Shown: piece by piece, positions 1 through 12,800 of the stretch
How positions within the stretch are numbered: position 1 is the stretch's first letter
Layout of the letters: the number at the start of each line of letters is the position of its first letter
Assembly: GCA_002633005.1 (NCBI GenBank)
Contig: NMRA01000004.1
Span: forward strand, 2,275,935 to 2,339,934
DNA length: 64,000 nucleotides
Direction of reading: 5' to 3'
Origin: Phoronis australis
Lineage: Eukaryota; Phoronida; Phoronidae
Program-made: the position numbers and the translations under genes
Notes under the pieces: model-generated
Database searches by the model: none
Seen by the model: the letters and a program-made list of their open reading frames with translations, nothing else
Told to the model about the DNA's origin: nothing

Positions 1-822
1 GTCCGTTGCCGTCACAGAATTGTTTTCCTGGTAGCATCTAGAGCGACAGGTGACGCGTGCATGCGCCATTTTTAAAACAGCAAATTAAGGGTTAGACAAC
101 CCAGTAAACTCTCTTCGAGACACTGACATGTTCGATGTTCTTGTTAGTAACGGATATTTGATTACATGTATATCACGGCAATGAATATGATGAGATAAAT
201 GAGAATAAAAGACTCTATGAATTTCGTGTTTTGACAGCTAAACAAGGGGAAATGCAAATTTAATTTAATAGTTTACAGCAAGCAACATTTGTCTACTATA
301 ACAATTCAGTCACTTTATGGTTCACGTTGCCGTGGATACGGCGTTGCCGTGGATACGGCACGCATTCTCGTCCACTTGCGTGCAGATAGTGTTAGAGTAC
401 TAGTTGCCTTATGGAACGCACCATCATAAGTTATCTGACCTCTGGTATTGTTGGAAAGAGTGAAGAGCTAAAGTAAACTTCATTACTGCACATATCTTCA
501 AAGCAATCACAGAGCAGAACCAAAGGAGTTTTCTTGGCTTCGTCATGAAATATTTTCAGTCTTAAAACAGGTTTCATTGAATTCAGTAGTTTTTTAATTC
601 CGAATCCATCTAAAACGTCAGCGCCTATGTTTTTCAAATCTGCTCATGAAATGTTGGTTTGAACTAATTTACTGTACGGAGGCTCTTCAATTGTTGTGTT
701 TCTGCGCTAAGATCGGGGTCATGAGTAAACAAGAATCTGAGATTTTACCTGAAAATAAGAAGTTAGAATCTGTCGTATTTGAAACAATGGCTACACCATT
801 GTGAACATTCTCTTTCTTTCAG
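1..822. other. Upstream region of the receptor gene
   Basis: No exon could be assigned. A duplicated 17-bp word (CGTTGCCGTGGATACGGC) occurs at about 327-343 and 343-360. The missing start exon of the receptor may lie here or before the window. Confidence 0.5.
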
Positions 823-883
823 AAACCAGTACAGTGCGTGGCAGTTTTACTAATTTTATTTGGCACCACCGTTCAGTATTGTG
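823..883 (+). CDS. Receptor exon: hydrophobic leader (signal-peptide core)
   Basis: After the acceptor CTTTCTTTCAG this 61-nt exon reads KPVQCVAVLLILFGTTVQYC and ends in phase 1 at GTAAGTC. The hydrophobic run looks like the core and cleavage region of a signal peptide. An in-frame TGA at 802-804 rules out a start just upstream in the same exon, so the ATG must come from an earlier exon. Confidence 0.6.
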
Positions 884-3800
884 GTAAGTCATGTTTTTAA
901 AGTGGAACTTTCTCGTTCATTCTTTATCTCAGTGATTTCTTGGTTAAATTAGAAACAGTTAGTTAGAAACAGACCAACTATCAAGTATGTGAATGTGAGA
1001 TAGATCGAAAATTGCCATATGTTTCTAAAAACGAATTTTGTGTTGAAAATGATCCTCCGTAACTCACTCAACCGTGTCTAGTACTTATCGTGGTGTGGTG
1101 TTGGGGAATGACACTGCATGGTGCGGGTTATGTGAGCCCCAATGCAGGTCATTAGTTCAGAGTTCACCTACTTGCATTTTTTCAAATTTACAGATTGTGC
1201 ATGAATATAACACCGATTTGTTTAACGTAGATGATGTTCAAATAACATTGCTGTTTAGTTTTCTATACATTACCATAGTTAGGAGCATTCGAATACATCT
1301 ACATGTACATGTATAAGACCAACACAGCTACATGTATTGGCTACTTTTCAATTGCTGTCAGTCACCTGCTCATTTCCTGTATGGCTTATGACCGAGACCT
1401 ATAAGCGTGTTGTTTACATAAGGACCGGTCAATTTGTTTGAATGATGTAGATTCAATGACAGTGTGTTTAAGGGCAGCCATACATGTATGCTAATACTAA
1501 GCTTGGCTGCTTAGTCTATTCTGTATTCACTTTAACCTACCGGTTAAAACAAATTAAAAAAAAATCATGAACTAGATACACTACATCTTTTCAGAGATTC
1601 CACCTGCTGCTCTATGGCCTTTAAACTCCTTCTATGAAGGTACTGACGTCAGCAGCCATGCCAATCACGCCTCTCTGGGAAGTGATGTTGGTTTTGCAAA
1701 AGGCATTGATGGCCTCGATAGAACAGCGGTAAGACTTCCTGGAACAAGCAGAAGCCGCATTACTATTCCAAGAAACGTCATACTGGATATAAAACACAGT
1801 CTTTCTTTTGCTACTTATATTTACTTACTGTCAAACGCTAACGGGGCCTCCATTCTACGTTACACAACAAACGGAAATGTCTTCCCAGGAATCGCCATTA
1901 AATGTTCCCAGTTTGCCATAGAAGCTCATTTTAGTGAAAGGAGCCCTGGTGGGCTTACTTCCGAACCTCGTGTTATTAAATCTGGTGCTTTTCTACAAAT
2001 GAAAAAATGGCAATTCATCGCTGTCACATATGATTACTTAACGGGGAATGCTACTATAATTGTTGACGATTTGCTAACAAGAGCAAATGTTGGCAAGTCA
2101 AAGATGGTGCTCGAAACAAGAGGAGATGTGGAAATTGGTACAGGCCTCGCAGAAGACCAATTTCTTAATGCAAGATTGTCGTGCTTACAGTTATACGGTT
2201 CTGCTTTAACATACCAACATGTTCAAATTATTCGCAACAGATGTCTAACGTTCTTAGGCCACCTTCCAATTGGCTTTTGGCCAATGAACATTCACTATTT
2301 ACTAAATGACATCAGTGGTTTTTGTAACCATGGTGTCTCGGGTAGCTCGGCAACGTTAAGTACGAATAGTTACCGTTTAACGTCTAACCACTCGAGCTGG
2401 ATAACCTTTTCCAACCGTGGCTCACTAACCGTATTCAAAGAAATTACCATTGGTTTTTGGTTGTTTGTTAACCGCAGCTCTGAAGACAAACCAGTTTTAC
2501 ATTTGGACCATTCTTTTATCAATGACGTCTCAATGGCCAAATCTGAAGCAGGACTGTACATTGGAAGTCACGTCAATCAGTTGATCTCTGTCATGATATC
2601 TGACAGGAATTTAACACGTGTGGCATTTACTGGAGAAGGAAACATGCCTACGTCAGAGTGGCACTTCGTCTCCGCTCGTTACCGTGCTGGGGACGGTTCA
2701 ATGAAGGTCCAGATACATGGTCCTCGAATATTTGGAAGTGAGAGTAAGGTAGTTGCGTTTGAAGACATGTCATTGTCTAGAAACGTGCTTGCTGTCAAAT
2801 TAGGTTCCGGGATTGTGTACGATACCGGCGGTGGGTCATCAACGTTCAAGCGAGACAGACGTTTCGAGGGGAAAATCTCTTGCCTTGTAATGTTTCCGAA
2901 GTTCATTACAGACGAAGAAATCGAGGAATACAGAGATCGTTGCAACGGTAGGTGTTATTATATTCAATCAAATGTTTTGCCTAAAAAGCATAAAATGTAC
3001 TTTCGTCTCCAAAGTTTGATAGCCAACTTCCCATTAAGACCTCACTTTAGGGCGTTTGGAATAACAACTGATAGGCGATAGGCTGGTTTTGGTAGGTGGC
3101 AGACTTCTTGCCAATTCTCAAATTCGGTCCCTGACCTATTTATCAAAAGAACTTTCCGCGTACAGAATCAAATTCAGATACCACAAAAATCAATGCACTT
3201 ATTCCTGTATCGAAGTCAAGTGGCTGTCATATAGTGACTCCAGTACGTGTTTTGTTGTTTTAGTACCTGCGTGGGAACCTAAAAATACATACAGAGATTG
3301 CCAAGACATCAAAAGAAACTTGCCGGACGCTCCATCTGGAAAATATTTAATCTTAATACGCATGGGACTTAGGCAGGTTTTCTGCGACATGGCCGCCGGC
3401 AGATGGACAGTAAGTGATCGTGCCTCAGAAACTACTACCCGGGTTTATATTTGAGTAATTCATTTTGCTTTTGCCTTCAATCAAAATCTGTAAACATAAG
3501 AATATGCAAAGTCAATTTATCTAAAATGCATCGTTTGAAATCGCCAGGTTCAACCGGTACGTACAACAGGTAGCTCAACTGTGTGGAGATGACTACCTTA
3601 TCAGAAAAGTCGTTGATTATTCCTCAAACCAATCAACGCACTATATTTTTATTACTGGGTCTGGGATTATTCCGAAATACATGTAGTTGCATTACGATGT
3701 TGGAGGAGGGCTCTACAACATTCCGTGGGATACGTTGATAAATGTGCACCTTATCACTGAATACACGACTGCTCCATTCCAATCCACGTAGGACGTAAAC

Positions 3801-6800
3801 TGAGTTGTGGAGACTGGCGACATTTACACCTGTTTAAACGTACCTGCTGCTTTAGTTTGCTTGAAAATTTCATAATACTGATGAAAGTGTCATGTATGGA
3901 GAAAATTTTCTTGCAGAAACTGTTGAAACGGACTGACATTAAACGAATTTTCTTATTTTAACGAAAAAGAAAAATACATGTACATGTACATTGTCACGGG
4001 ATTTGAGAAAGAGCCTTAAGGTCGCTAAATTCGATTTGCTTTTACATTCCTAGCTTCTCATGCGTCGCGTCGACGGCAGCGTGTCTTTCAATCGCACAAA
4101 AAATGACTACCAACACGGATTTGGAGAAATATCCACGAATTACTGGATGGGCCTTGACTTTGTTAGCGAACTCGTGAAGTCGGATTTTTACACGTTTCGG
4201 GTGCAGATACATTTATGGAACGGCACGGAATTGTGGGCGGAGTACGGTTCATTAGCAGTTGGCAACAGCACCGAATTCTACGAGTTACGTGTTGAAAATT
4301 ATGACAAATCATCGAGTTTGGGTGAGTAACTATAAAGTTCGTGCGAAATAAAATAAAATTGAGTAGCGTCATTTTCAGCCAAAAATTCGTGTTTTTTAGA
4401 AAGTTAGAAAGTTGTTGACTCTTCATTAATTAATCAGTTACTGAATATTTGTATACGGTAATTTTTAAAGGGGCCTGAAACGCGATTAACTTAATTGCAA
4501 TATTGCAAGTGGTTCTCTGCCACTAAAACGGATTTCAACCTGTTCACCAGTTATTTTTAGGGTTTATTCTTAACGATTTTTAATTTCTGTTCATGTCAAA
4601 GCATTAATTTTCTTTTAGTTTAAAATTTCAATAAAACAATCTGTCAACAGTTCACCTCTTCGTCGATTTTTCACTCACAATGCAAAGCACGTTTCCTTAT
4701 TTGGTATGACAAGACATAGCCGTAGCACATTTCCTTTATACGGAAAATTAGACTTGTGACCGCAGGGACTTCAAGCAACTGACTGTGAGCGCATGCACGC
4801 ATTTATCATAAGTGGCAAATTCATTACCAAATAAGCAATTTGGCAACTCTCCTCAATAACGTTGCATTGATTTCTATGTAAAGTTCGACAAAAATGCCAG
4901 TTTAATGTTGCAAAAAGCTTGATTAAACAGATCAGTAATTCTGTCAAGAAGTTCCGAATAGACAAAATTTGGCAAGATCTGAGCTAGTTCCGTCGAAGTC
5001 GGTCGGTTTATTTCGAAAACTATGGTATGTGACACAGTATCAAATAAGTGACCGTTCATCAAGAACATGTACATGTATAACCAAAAATACGGACCGTTTT
5101 ACACCTGTATTCTAGATAATGAATTGGAGAATCCTACTGGTATCAGGTTTTCAACACTTGACTGGGACAACGATGGCACCAACGTCAACTGTGCCCTCGT
5201 GCATGGTGGTGGCTGGTGGTATCGCTGGACATCATCCGAAAACCCATGTGGCCACTTGAACATCAAAGAAGACTATTCCTTTGGAAAACAGCAGCCTCAC
5301 TCACTATTGTGGAAGTCAAGCGACGGTCAATTGTACAGGGTGAAAAATATCCAGCTTATGGTTAGACGTAAGTGTTTAGTGACACAAGAATTTTGGGAGA
5401 AACACTAACGTATGGAATAATATGGAGGCAAAGTTATTGTTCAGAGCATACATGTACATGTAGGTATTATGGTGATCATTCACCATAATACCTACATGTA
5501 CATGTACATGTAGGTATTATGGTGATCATTCACCATAATACCTACATGTACATGTACATGTAGGTATTATGGTGATCATTCACCAATTATGGCTCTGGTT
5601 AGTGCTCTTAAAAATATACGGCGTGACGAAGTGTGCGAGGAAAAGACATGGTATACGTAGAGTCACAGACTTCCTAATGGTGCATAATTTGACCAGTTTT
5701 CTTGCTAGAGCCTCAAATAAATTTACTTTAAACTCAAAAAACACAATGTATATCATGTCTGCTATGTCTCTGCGAGCAAATCTACAAGTATATGCAGAAC
5801 CCGACTTTATTGTAACTTTCAGGAGTTGAATGTCCGGAGCCACTGAATATACCTGGTGTGATAGTCCATGCGCCAAAAGTGGACGGGTTTGTGGTTGGGG
5901 AAGAGGTATTGGCCAAGTGTGAGACCGGATACGAAAACGTTAATGGTGGCAACAATACGATCATAAAATGTGGCGCTGACAAACTGTGGTCACATACGTG
6001 CTCACGTGAGTGTTAATCGAATTCTTCCGATGTCTAATAAAACAAGACGCTGTGTAAGAACGATATTGAACGAAGATCATATGTTAAGGTTACACAAAGA
6101 CTGTTCATGTTGGACACTAGAGAAATGTCCAAATTTGACCAAATTCAGAACATATCAAAGACGGGCGATAGTATTCACCTTAAATCTTCAGATATTATGC
6201 TTTGCGCACAGATCTCTTTAACTAATTTACGAAGTTTCTTAAAGTGTCCCACGTTTGCATGACAGCCTATCAAAACTGGACTTTCATGATTTTCATAAAA
6301 TCCACATAAAACGGAGATAATGTACTTTTTCGCCTTAAATTCTGTGATTTTGTGGATATCGGGATAAACACATGGACTCGTAGATAACCTTGAATGTAAC
6401 CTTAATGCTATCGATGTCTGATGTACATGTATAAGTAGGCTACTTAGGGCCCAATGTACACAGATCATGTCAATGAAACGACTAGGCACGTAATTGTACA
6501 TAAATTTCAGGTGTTTTCTGCGGTCGTCCTGCTGAAGGTAAACACGCCACATTGGAAGGGAACTCTCACTTTTATGAAGATGAAGTGTTGTACTCATGCG
6601 ATTACGGATACGTTTTAGCTGATGGGGATTTGAGAATGGTTTGCCGCCATGACGGCACGTGGTCAGGAATCCCGCCTTTGTGCAACCGTGAGTACAGTCA
6701 GTCTGACATTATGCAAAACTAAGGTAACTTTTACGGAATTTATATTTTCAACATTGAAATGTTTTGTAAAATTTTAATGCAAACTTGACATGCTTCTGTA

Positions 6801-9800
6801 CAATACATCTTATCTTTGAATTTTTTGTAGCTGTCGAATGTGGAGATCCAGGTAAACTGGAACATGTTTATATATACGGTACAACGTTCACATTCAATAA
6901 GACTTTGTCTTACCAGTGTCACACTGGTCACTTCCTTTTATCCGGGACACTGGTCAGGACCTGCCTAGCTTCCGGATTATGGACTGGAGCACCACCCGTT
7001 TGTGCTGGTAAGAAAAACCAATCATCAGATGCGATCTGCCGTAACTGAATACACGCATAATGTAATCAATCCATTACACACATTGTCTAGTTAACTTGTT
7101 GAAAATGGAAGTAAAACACATGCGCGTTCTCAGGGCAACACAACAAGAACGTTTCCTCCCGATACCATGCCTGTCTGTCATACTTTGAATCTGTGTTTTT
7201 CTCATGCTTGTAAATTATCATTCTCTTTTAATAGGTAATCAGATTGAAAGTACATTGTTGCATTCTTGGATTCATTTATTACTGATATATTTAGCTGTTG
7301 GCTGTGGAGATCCCGGTCTGATTGAATACTCTACCAGAACCGCTACAGGTTTCAAGTACCTCGATATTGTTACTTACAAGTGTATCCATGGTTACGTTCG
7401 CACCAATGGAAACGAAGAAAGGTTATGCGAGGCAAACGGGCTTTGGACGAACATACCTATCGAATGCAAGCGTGCGTATAGCATTTTTACACATCATTCA
7501 TGGACTGTTTCGTCATCAAATATTTTCACAATGTAACACTAAATATTTCTGCCGCATCACAGGCAGATTTGGTGGCCAGGGAACGACCCTCTGAACACTA
7601 CCTAAAGAACCCCGCCTGTTAAAATTGTTTGGCGTGGTAGGGATCCTTTTGTAGAATCTAGACCTGCCGGTGAACGTAGTCGAATCAAGTTTGCCCTTAC
7701 TGAAATGGAAATGAATGAGAGTCAAGAGTAAGTTGAGATCGGTTTCATAATGACAAATTGTCTAAATCAATTTTTTTACGTACACGGGCTTGAATCAGCG
7801 TGAAACAGTGCAATATTTTCTGCTGACGCATAAACAATTTCTTTTCAACTCCGCCAGCAACAGTTTGATTATGGCTACTTCCAACATTGCAGGAGTCAAT
7901 TGTTCTTTTCCTTCGGTGAGTTCTGGCACCTTCACCAACTTTACTGGGACGCTATTTGGAGATGTCGTACAGCATCAATGTCTGGAAGGTTATGAACACT
8001 ATAGCGGGCGCTTCACCAGGAGTTGCTTGGCAGACAAGACGTGGGATGGCGACCCGCTGGAATGTCGAAGTATGACACCTTGCTCCAAATGGTTCTTGAA
8101 CATCTCATTATGTAATCTCGAGTAGACACTGTAAGGCTAAAACTGCAACTTCAAACTACATTTATCTGATTGTAGATGCGTCACATATGTCAAACATTTT
8201 CGTGTCAATTGGACATGCACACAGGATACGACTATTTGTCGTGACCGAGGCGCCTCCCAGTGGCTCCCTATACCCTGATCAAGCAAGCGATGAAACTAAC
8301 ATGCCGCTCAGCGCATGCTTGCCCGACCAGTCCGTTGCTTGACTGGGAGCCTTGCTCGATCTTCATTCCCTTCACGTCTGTTGTTTTGACCCCGGTGGCG
8401 ACAAATGGTAGGCATGAAGCGCACTCACTGCGACCGAGCACAATCAAACATGTTTGATATTCATCGACCACTTGCAATTTCGTCCTCAAACTGTCGTTAA
8501 CCAGCACACGCGCTACAGTGAGATACATGTGTCTTATCTTGTGTGCTGGTCTTAAGGCGACACGAACTTTTTCGATCTGAGTTCTGCAGTGTCTACTGCA
8601 TCCGGGTATCTGGCATGTAGCAGGTAATGGGCACAATTTGTTGGCTTACAGCTCAACAGTTGCGGTCCTAGGATATCACCATGTGAGGGTCAAGTTCCAA
8701 TTCTTATAAATTTACTCCATCACAATAGCATTTTAAAGAGCATGCCCGCAAGGCTTGTTATATCAATGCAAGAATGCGAGTGAGGTAGAGATCTTTATCA
8801 ACCTACACAATATGTGCGCACATCTCTTTTTGGATTTATAGGAGTGTCTTGCGGATTCCCTGAAGTCAGACAACATTCACAAATGGATGGAAATACGTTC
8901 TTATACGGTGACCGCATAACTTACACATGTAATGCTGGATATACTGTCGGGAGTGGAGACACATTTCGCCTATGTCAGTCGTCTGGGAACTGGACTGGGA
9001 TGCCGTTGGTGTGCATACGTAAGATCCGACGTTTCGTTCTTTATCAGGACTGATAACTTTTTTTGCCTTGCTGTGATGCATGAATTGAATAGTGTTGGGT
9101 TTCTTTTAGTATCGCAAAACATTGACGAGGCACAGGTGAAGAGAAATCTAATGGCCTATATAACGATAGTGAGAATTCTGTGTATTTACGCTGTCATCTC
9201 ATTTTTGTATAGAGTACAGCACCATTCAATCACATTTACTAGCGACTATTTTGTTATTTTCCACTATTAAGGTCGCGTTTCACTCGGGAACCAAAAGCTA
9301 GAACATTATAACACACTTCCGGGCGCGCCCTCTTGCGTGGTATCGACTTACTCTCAACACAGGCCTTCTGCAATTAACACAATGCGCCCCGGGGAGCATA
9401 TATTTACAGAGAAAATGTGTCATATTTTGTTCGCTCTACTTCTATTCCCCACGAAAATACAGCGCTATCAGTGAGAACAAGAAGCTCAATACATGCACTT
9501 TTCCAGTAACCAGAATTTCAATTCTTGATGCGCATGCGTTTTTGTTTCTTCTATAGGACACAGCTGTGGGGAACCTGGACCCGCGGCATATGCGACGCAA
9601 ACCGGCAATGGTTATCTCTACGGCGACCATATTTTATACAGTTGTTTCCAGGGATACCAATTGGCTTCAGGAACAACCAATCGAACTTGCAACGAGTCTA
9701 AGAAATGGAGTGGTCAACGACCTATCTGTACTAGTAGGTACACGTAGTGGCTAGCACTCCAATGCCAGGTCCACTAATGTGACGCATTTATTTGGCTGAT

Positions 9801-12800
9801 AAAATATTATTCAGTGATCGTAATACCAAAGCGATCCAATCAAGGCAAGCTGTTTGCTGTGCCAACTTGCTGCTTTTGCATAACAGTATTTATCAAAATA
9901 AACTTGACAACATCGAAATTTGGTGAATTTTCGGCGAATAAAATATATTCTTTTCGACTAGAATCCGCTTCAATTCTTGCTAAATATCGACAAAGTCTCG
10001 ATAGGTGTTGTTCCATCTACGTTATCGGAATTGCGACAAGTTAATGCGTACATGTACGTAAGATACATGAACAGACAACTGCTGGCTAGGCACAAAGTCG
10101 CATTAAACTCCGAAAAAAATTAGACCACACGTTATTTTGTTTCGACAAAAGTTCGAGTGAACCAAACTTGGTAGTGTTAGCGGAGCTTTGTCGAACTATC
10201 TGTACATGTAGGCCCTACCTTAGTTTGATGTTAATGCGCATTCGGGTGCCCCATTACGGTCGTCAACCCTGCATGAGCTTCCTTGAACCTGTCTGCAGTT
10301 TTAAGTAATACGTGATTATTCTTTAACTCAGCAACCGCGCATAATGACCTCTGGCTGTGTTTTAATATATCGCGTTGTATCATTTTAGAAAAAAATTGTG
10401 GGCGTCCGAGCAAAAGTGAGAACACAATAATGGTTGGGGACTCATTCCTTTTCCAAGATCACGTGAAGTACTTCTGTGCTGACGGATACGAAATTGTCAG
10501 TGGTGACGTCAAGCGGGATTGTGGTTCGTCGGGGCAATGGTCTGGAGAGCCTCTTGTTTGTCAAAGTAAGATATTGAACGTGCTCAGTACGATGAACTGT
10601 GTGTGTAGTATTTGCCATCGATTATTATACCAGTGTAAGCAGCAGAGTGTCATTAACCTTGTAATCAATAAACAGATTAATGCACCATATTCTTCGCCCC
10701 AGGGCATTCATGCGGTGAGTTGGAGTCTTATATTGGAACCACGGTGAATTCATCCGGGTTGTTGTACTCGGACACTGCACGGTACTGGTGTATGACGGGA
10801 TATGAACGAACAAGTGGCGACTTCAACCGGACGTGCACAGCAAACAAGACATGGAGTGGACAGGCCCTTTCATGCCAACGTAAGCCTGCGTAGAGTTCAG
10901 TAACACTAGGACCTACGGTAGGACCTCTCTAAAAATCAAAACTTCAAGAGATTACGTGTGTAGTTCAAACGAGAACATGTGAGTTTGGGTAGATTTTCTT
11001 GTTAGTGAACTTTACCCCGGACTGTTTCAGGAATATCTTGCAGAGATTGACTACTACACGATGTCTATGAATTGCATGGAGAGGATTTCAACATTTGGTT
11101 TAACCGGACTATCTACGAAATTAACGCATACAAACACACGCGCACACGCACACGCATGCCCTCACGCTCCTGCACACAATAAGGTCACTTAAGGCTGAGT
11201 TTAGTGTCTTATAATGACGTCACAGGACCACACAATTTATGTCACCCTTTACCTGTCAGTCACTGCCTTAGCAATTCAAACTTAAAGATATCCTTGTCGT
11301 CGACATACTCCACTTAGTCGTAAGTCAATTTATAGTCGACCGCCGTTTACACTTACTGCCAATCAGAGTATGCGGAATTGTGTTTAGAATCGACTTTGCG
11401 AAATAAAATGTAGTATAACAGTGTTTGCTCCGATTTTCGATCAACTGGTAAGAAGTTGTACACGACATCTGTACCACTACCTGCGCACTCAGGCTACATT
11501 GCCGTATAAGAAGCCAACGAAAAGTTGCACGCGACACTATAATTGGAGTGTGTAGACAGGTCTTAACGATTTCCATCTTTTTACAAACACCATCCCAGAT
11601 TATATTTAACCTTGAGAGTAGACTACGCCACAAGAAACTTAACTGAACTCACCGAGAACAGTCTTCTTGTAATTTAAATATAGCAATCGGTGAAATGTTC
11701 TAGGAATCCCTTGTTTAAGAATGCCAATTTCTTCAAGGTGTTACCTGCGGTCAACCGCCAAGTCTTCCACACACGACACGAGTCGGTGAGTCGTTTTTGT
11801 ACGAAGACGTCTTACGTTACTTCTGCCTTCCTGGGTTCGACGTTGTTTCTGGTGATGTCATAAGGTCATGCTTGGACAACAAAACTTGGAGTGGACAGAA
11901 TGTGCGGTGTGAAGGTATGATTTTTTACTAATGGAATGTGAAGGTAATGCAAGAGCTAACTTTGATTTGCATCAGTAACATTGCACAGCTTAGTACAAGA
12001 GTTTTCAGTTATGCAGACGAATTCGTCTGTGAGTGCCTTTAGACTAAGCAAGCGTGTGGACTGTGATGTTCGAAAATTATATCATTATTCCTATGTATCA
12101 TGACCTCTTGAGAAACTGGTTCTAGAGTTGCATTGGGATGTTGAAAAATATAAATGCAATTTTATCATTCAAATATGTTCAAAAGAAATTAAGACTGCGT
12201 CCATCAGTACATCTAGGTAAGATTATATCTAGTTAAACATTCGTTTAATTCCTCGGACTGGTCGTGCGTTAAGTATCCAATTTACCCATGGTGCATGAGC
12301 GAACAAACTCCAAAGAGAAACAGGAGTACCATATACAAAGTTGTTTCCATGTACATGAATATTGCCGTCGGTCCTTCCTTTGTACGTTTCTAATGACTCT
12401 TAACGCGAGTTCTGACACTCGTGCAGCACTTAAACCCCCGAGTCGTGTATTGACCACCAGTGCTGTATTGGTAAAATTAGAGGTAAGTAGGCACCCAGAG
12501 CCCACCGCATCACCTTAAACACTGAACGTAAGTTACGGTGCCTAGTTCCTACGTTCAAATGCCAACGGGTTGTTGGCTGCGCCTACGTGCGCTTACACCC
12601 ACTACAGCACTGTTGGCCACTTCGTTTTCAGTGTCTGGTAACGTCACCACACGGGTTGGATGTTATTCCACCGTGCTTCACATTGACTGTGCTGGCAACG
12701 AAACTCACGGTGACGCCTTGATAGATGTTGTTTACGCCACTGTGGGTATCGACACCCCTGGCGTTTGTGGTGCAGCCCTTGGCGACAAATGTGACGCCGT

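Noticed and set aside
6175-6597. 140-codon minus-strand frame
   Set aside because: It overlaps sushi exon 2 and its intron on the opposite strand and has no protein-like motifs.
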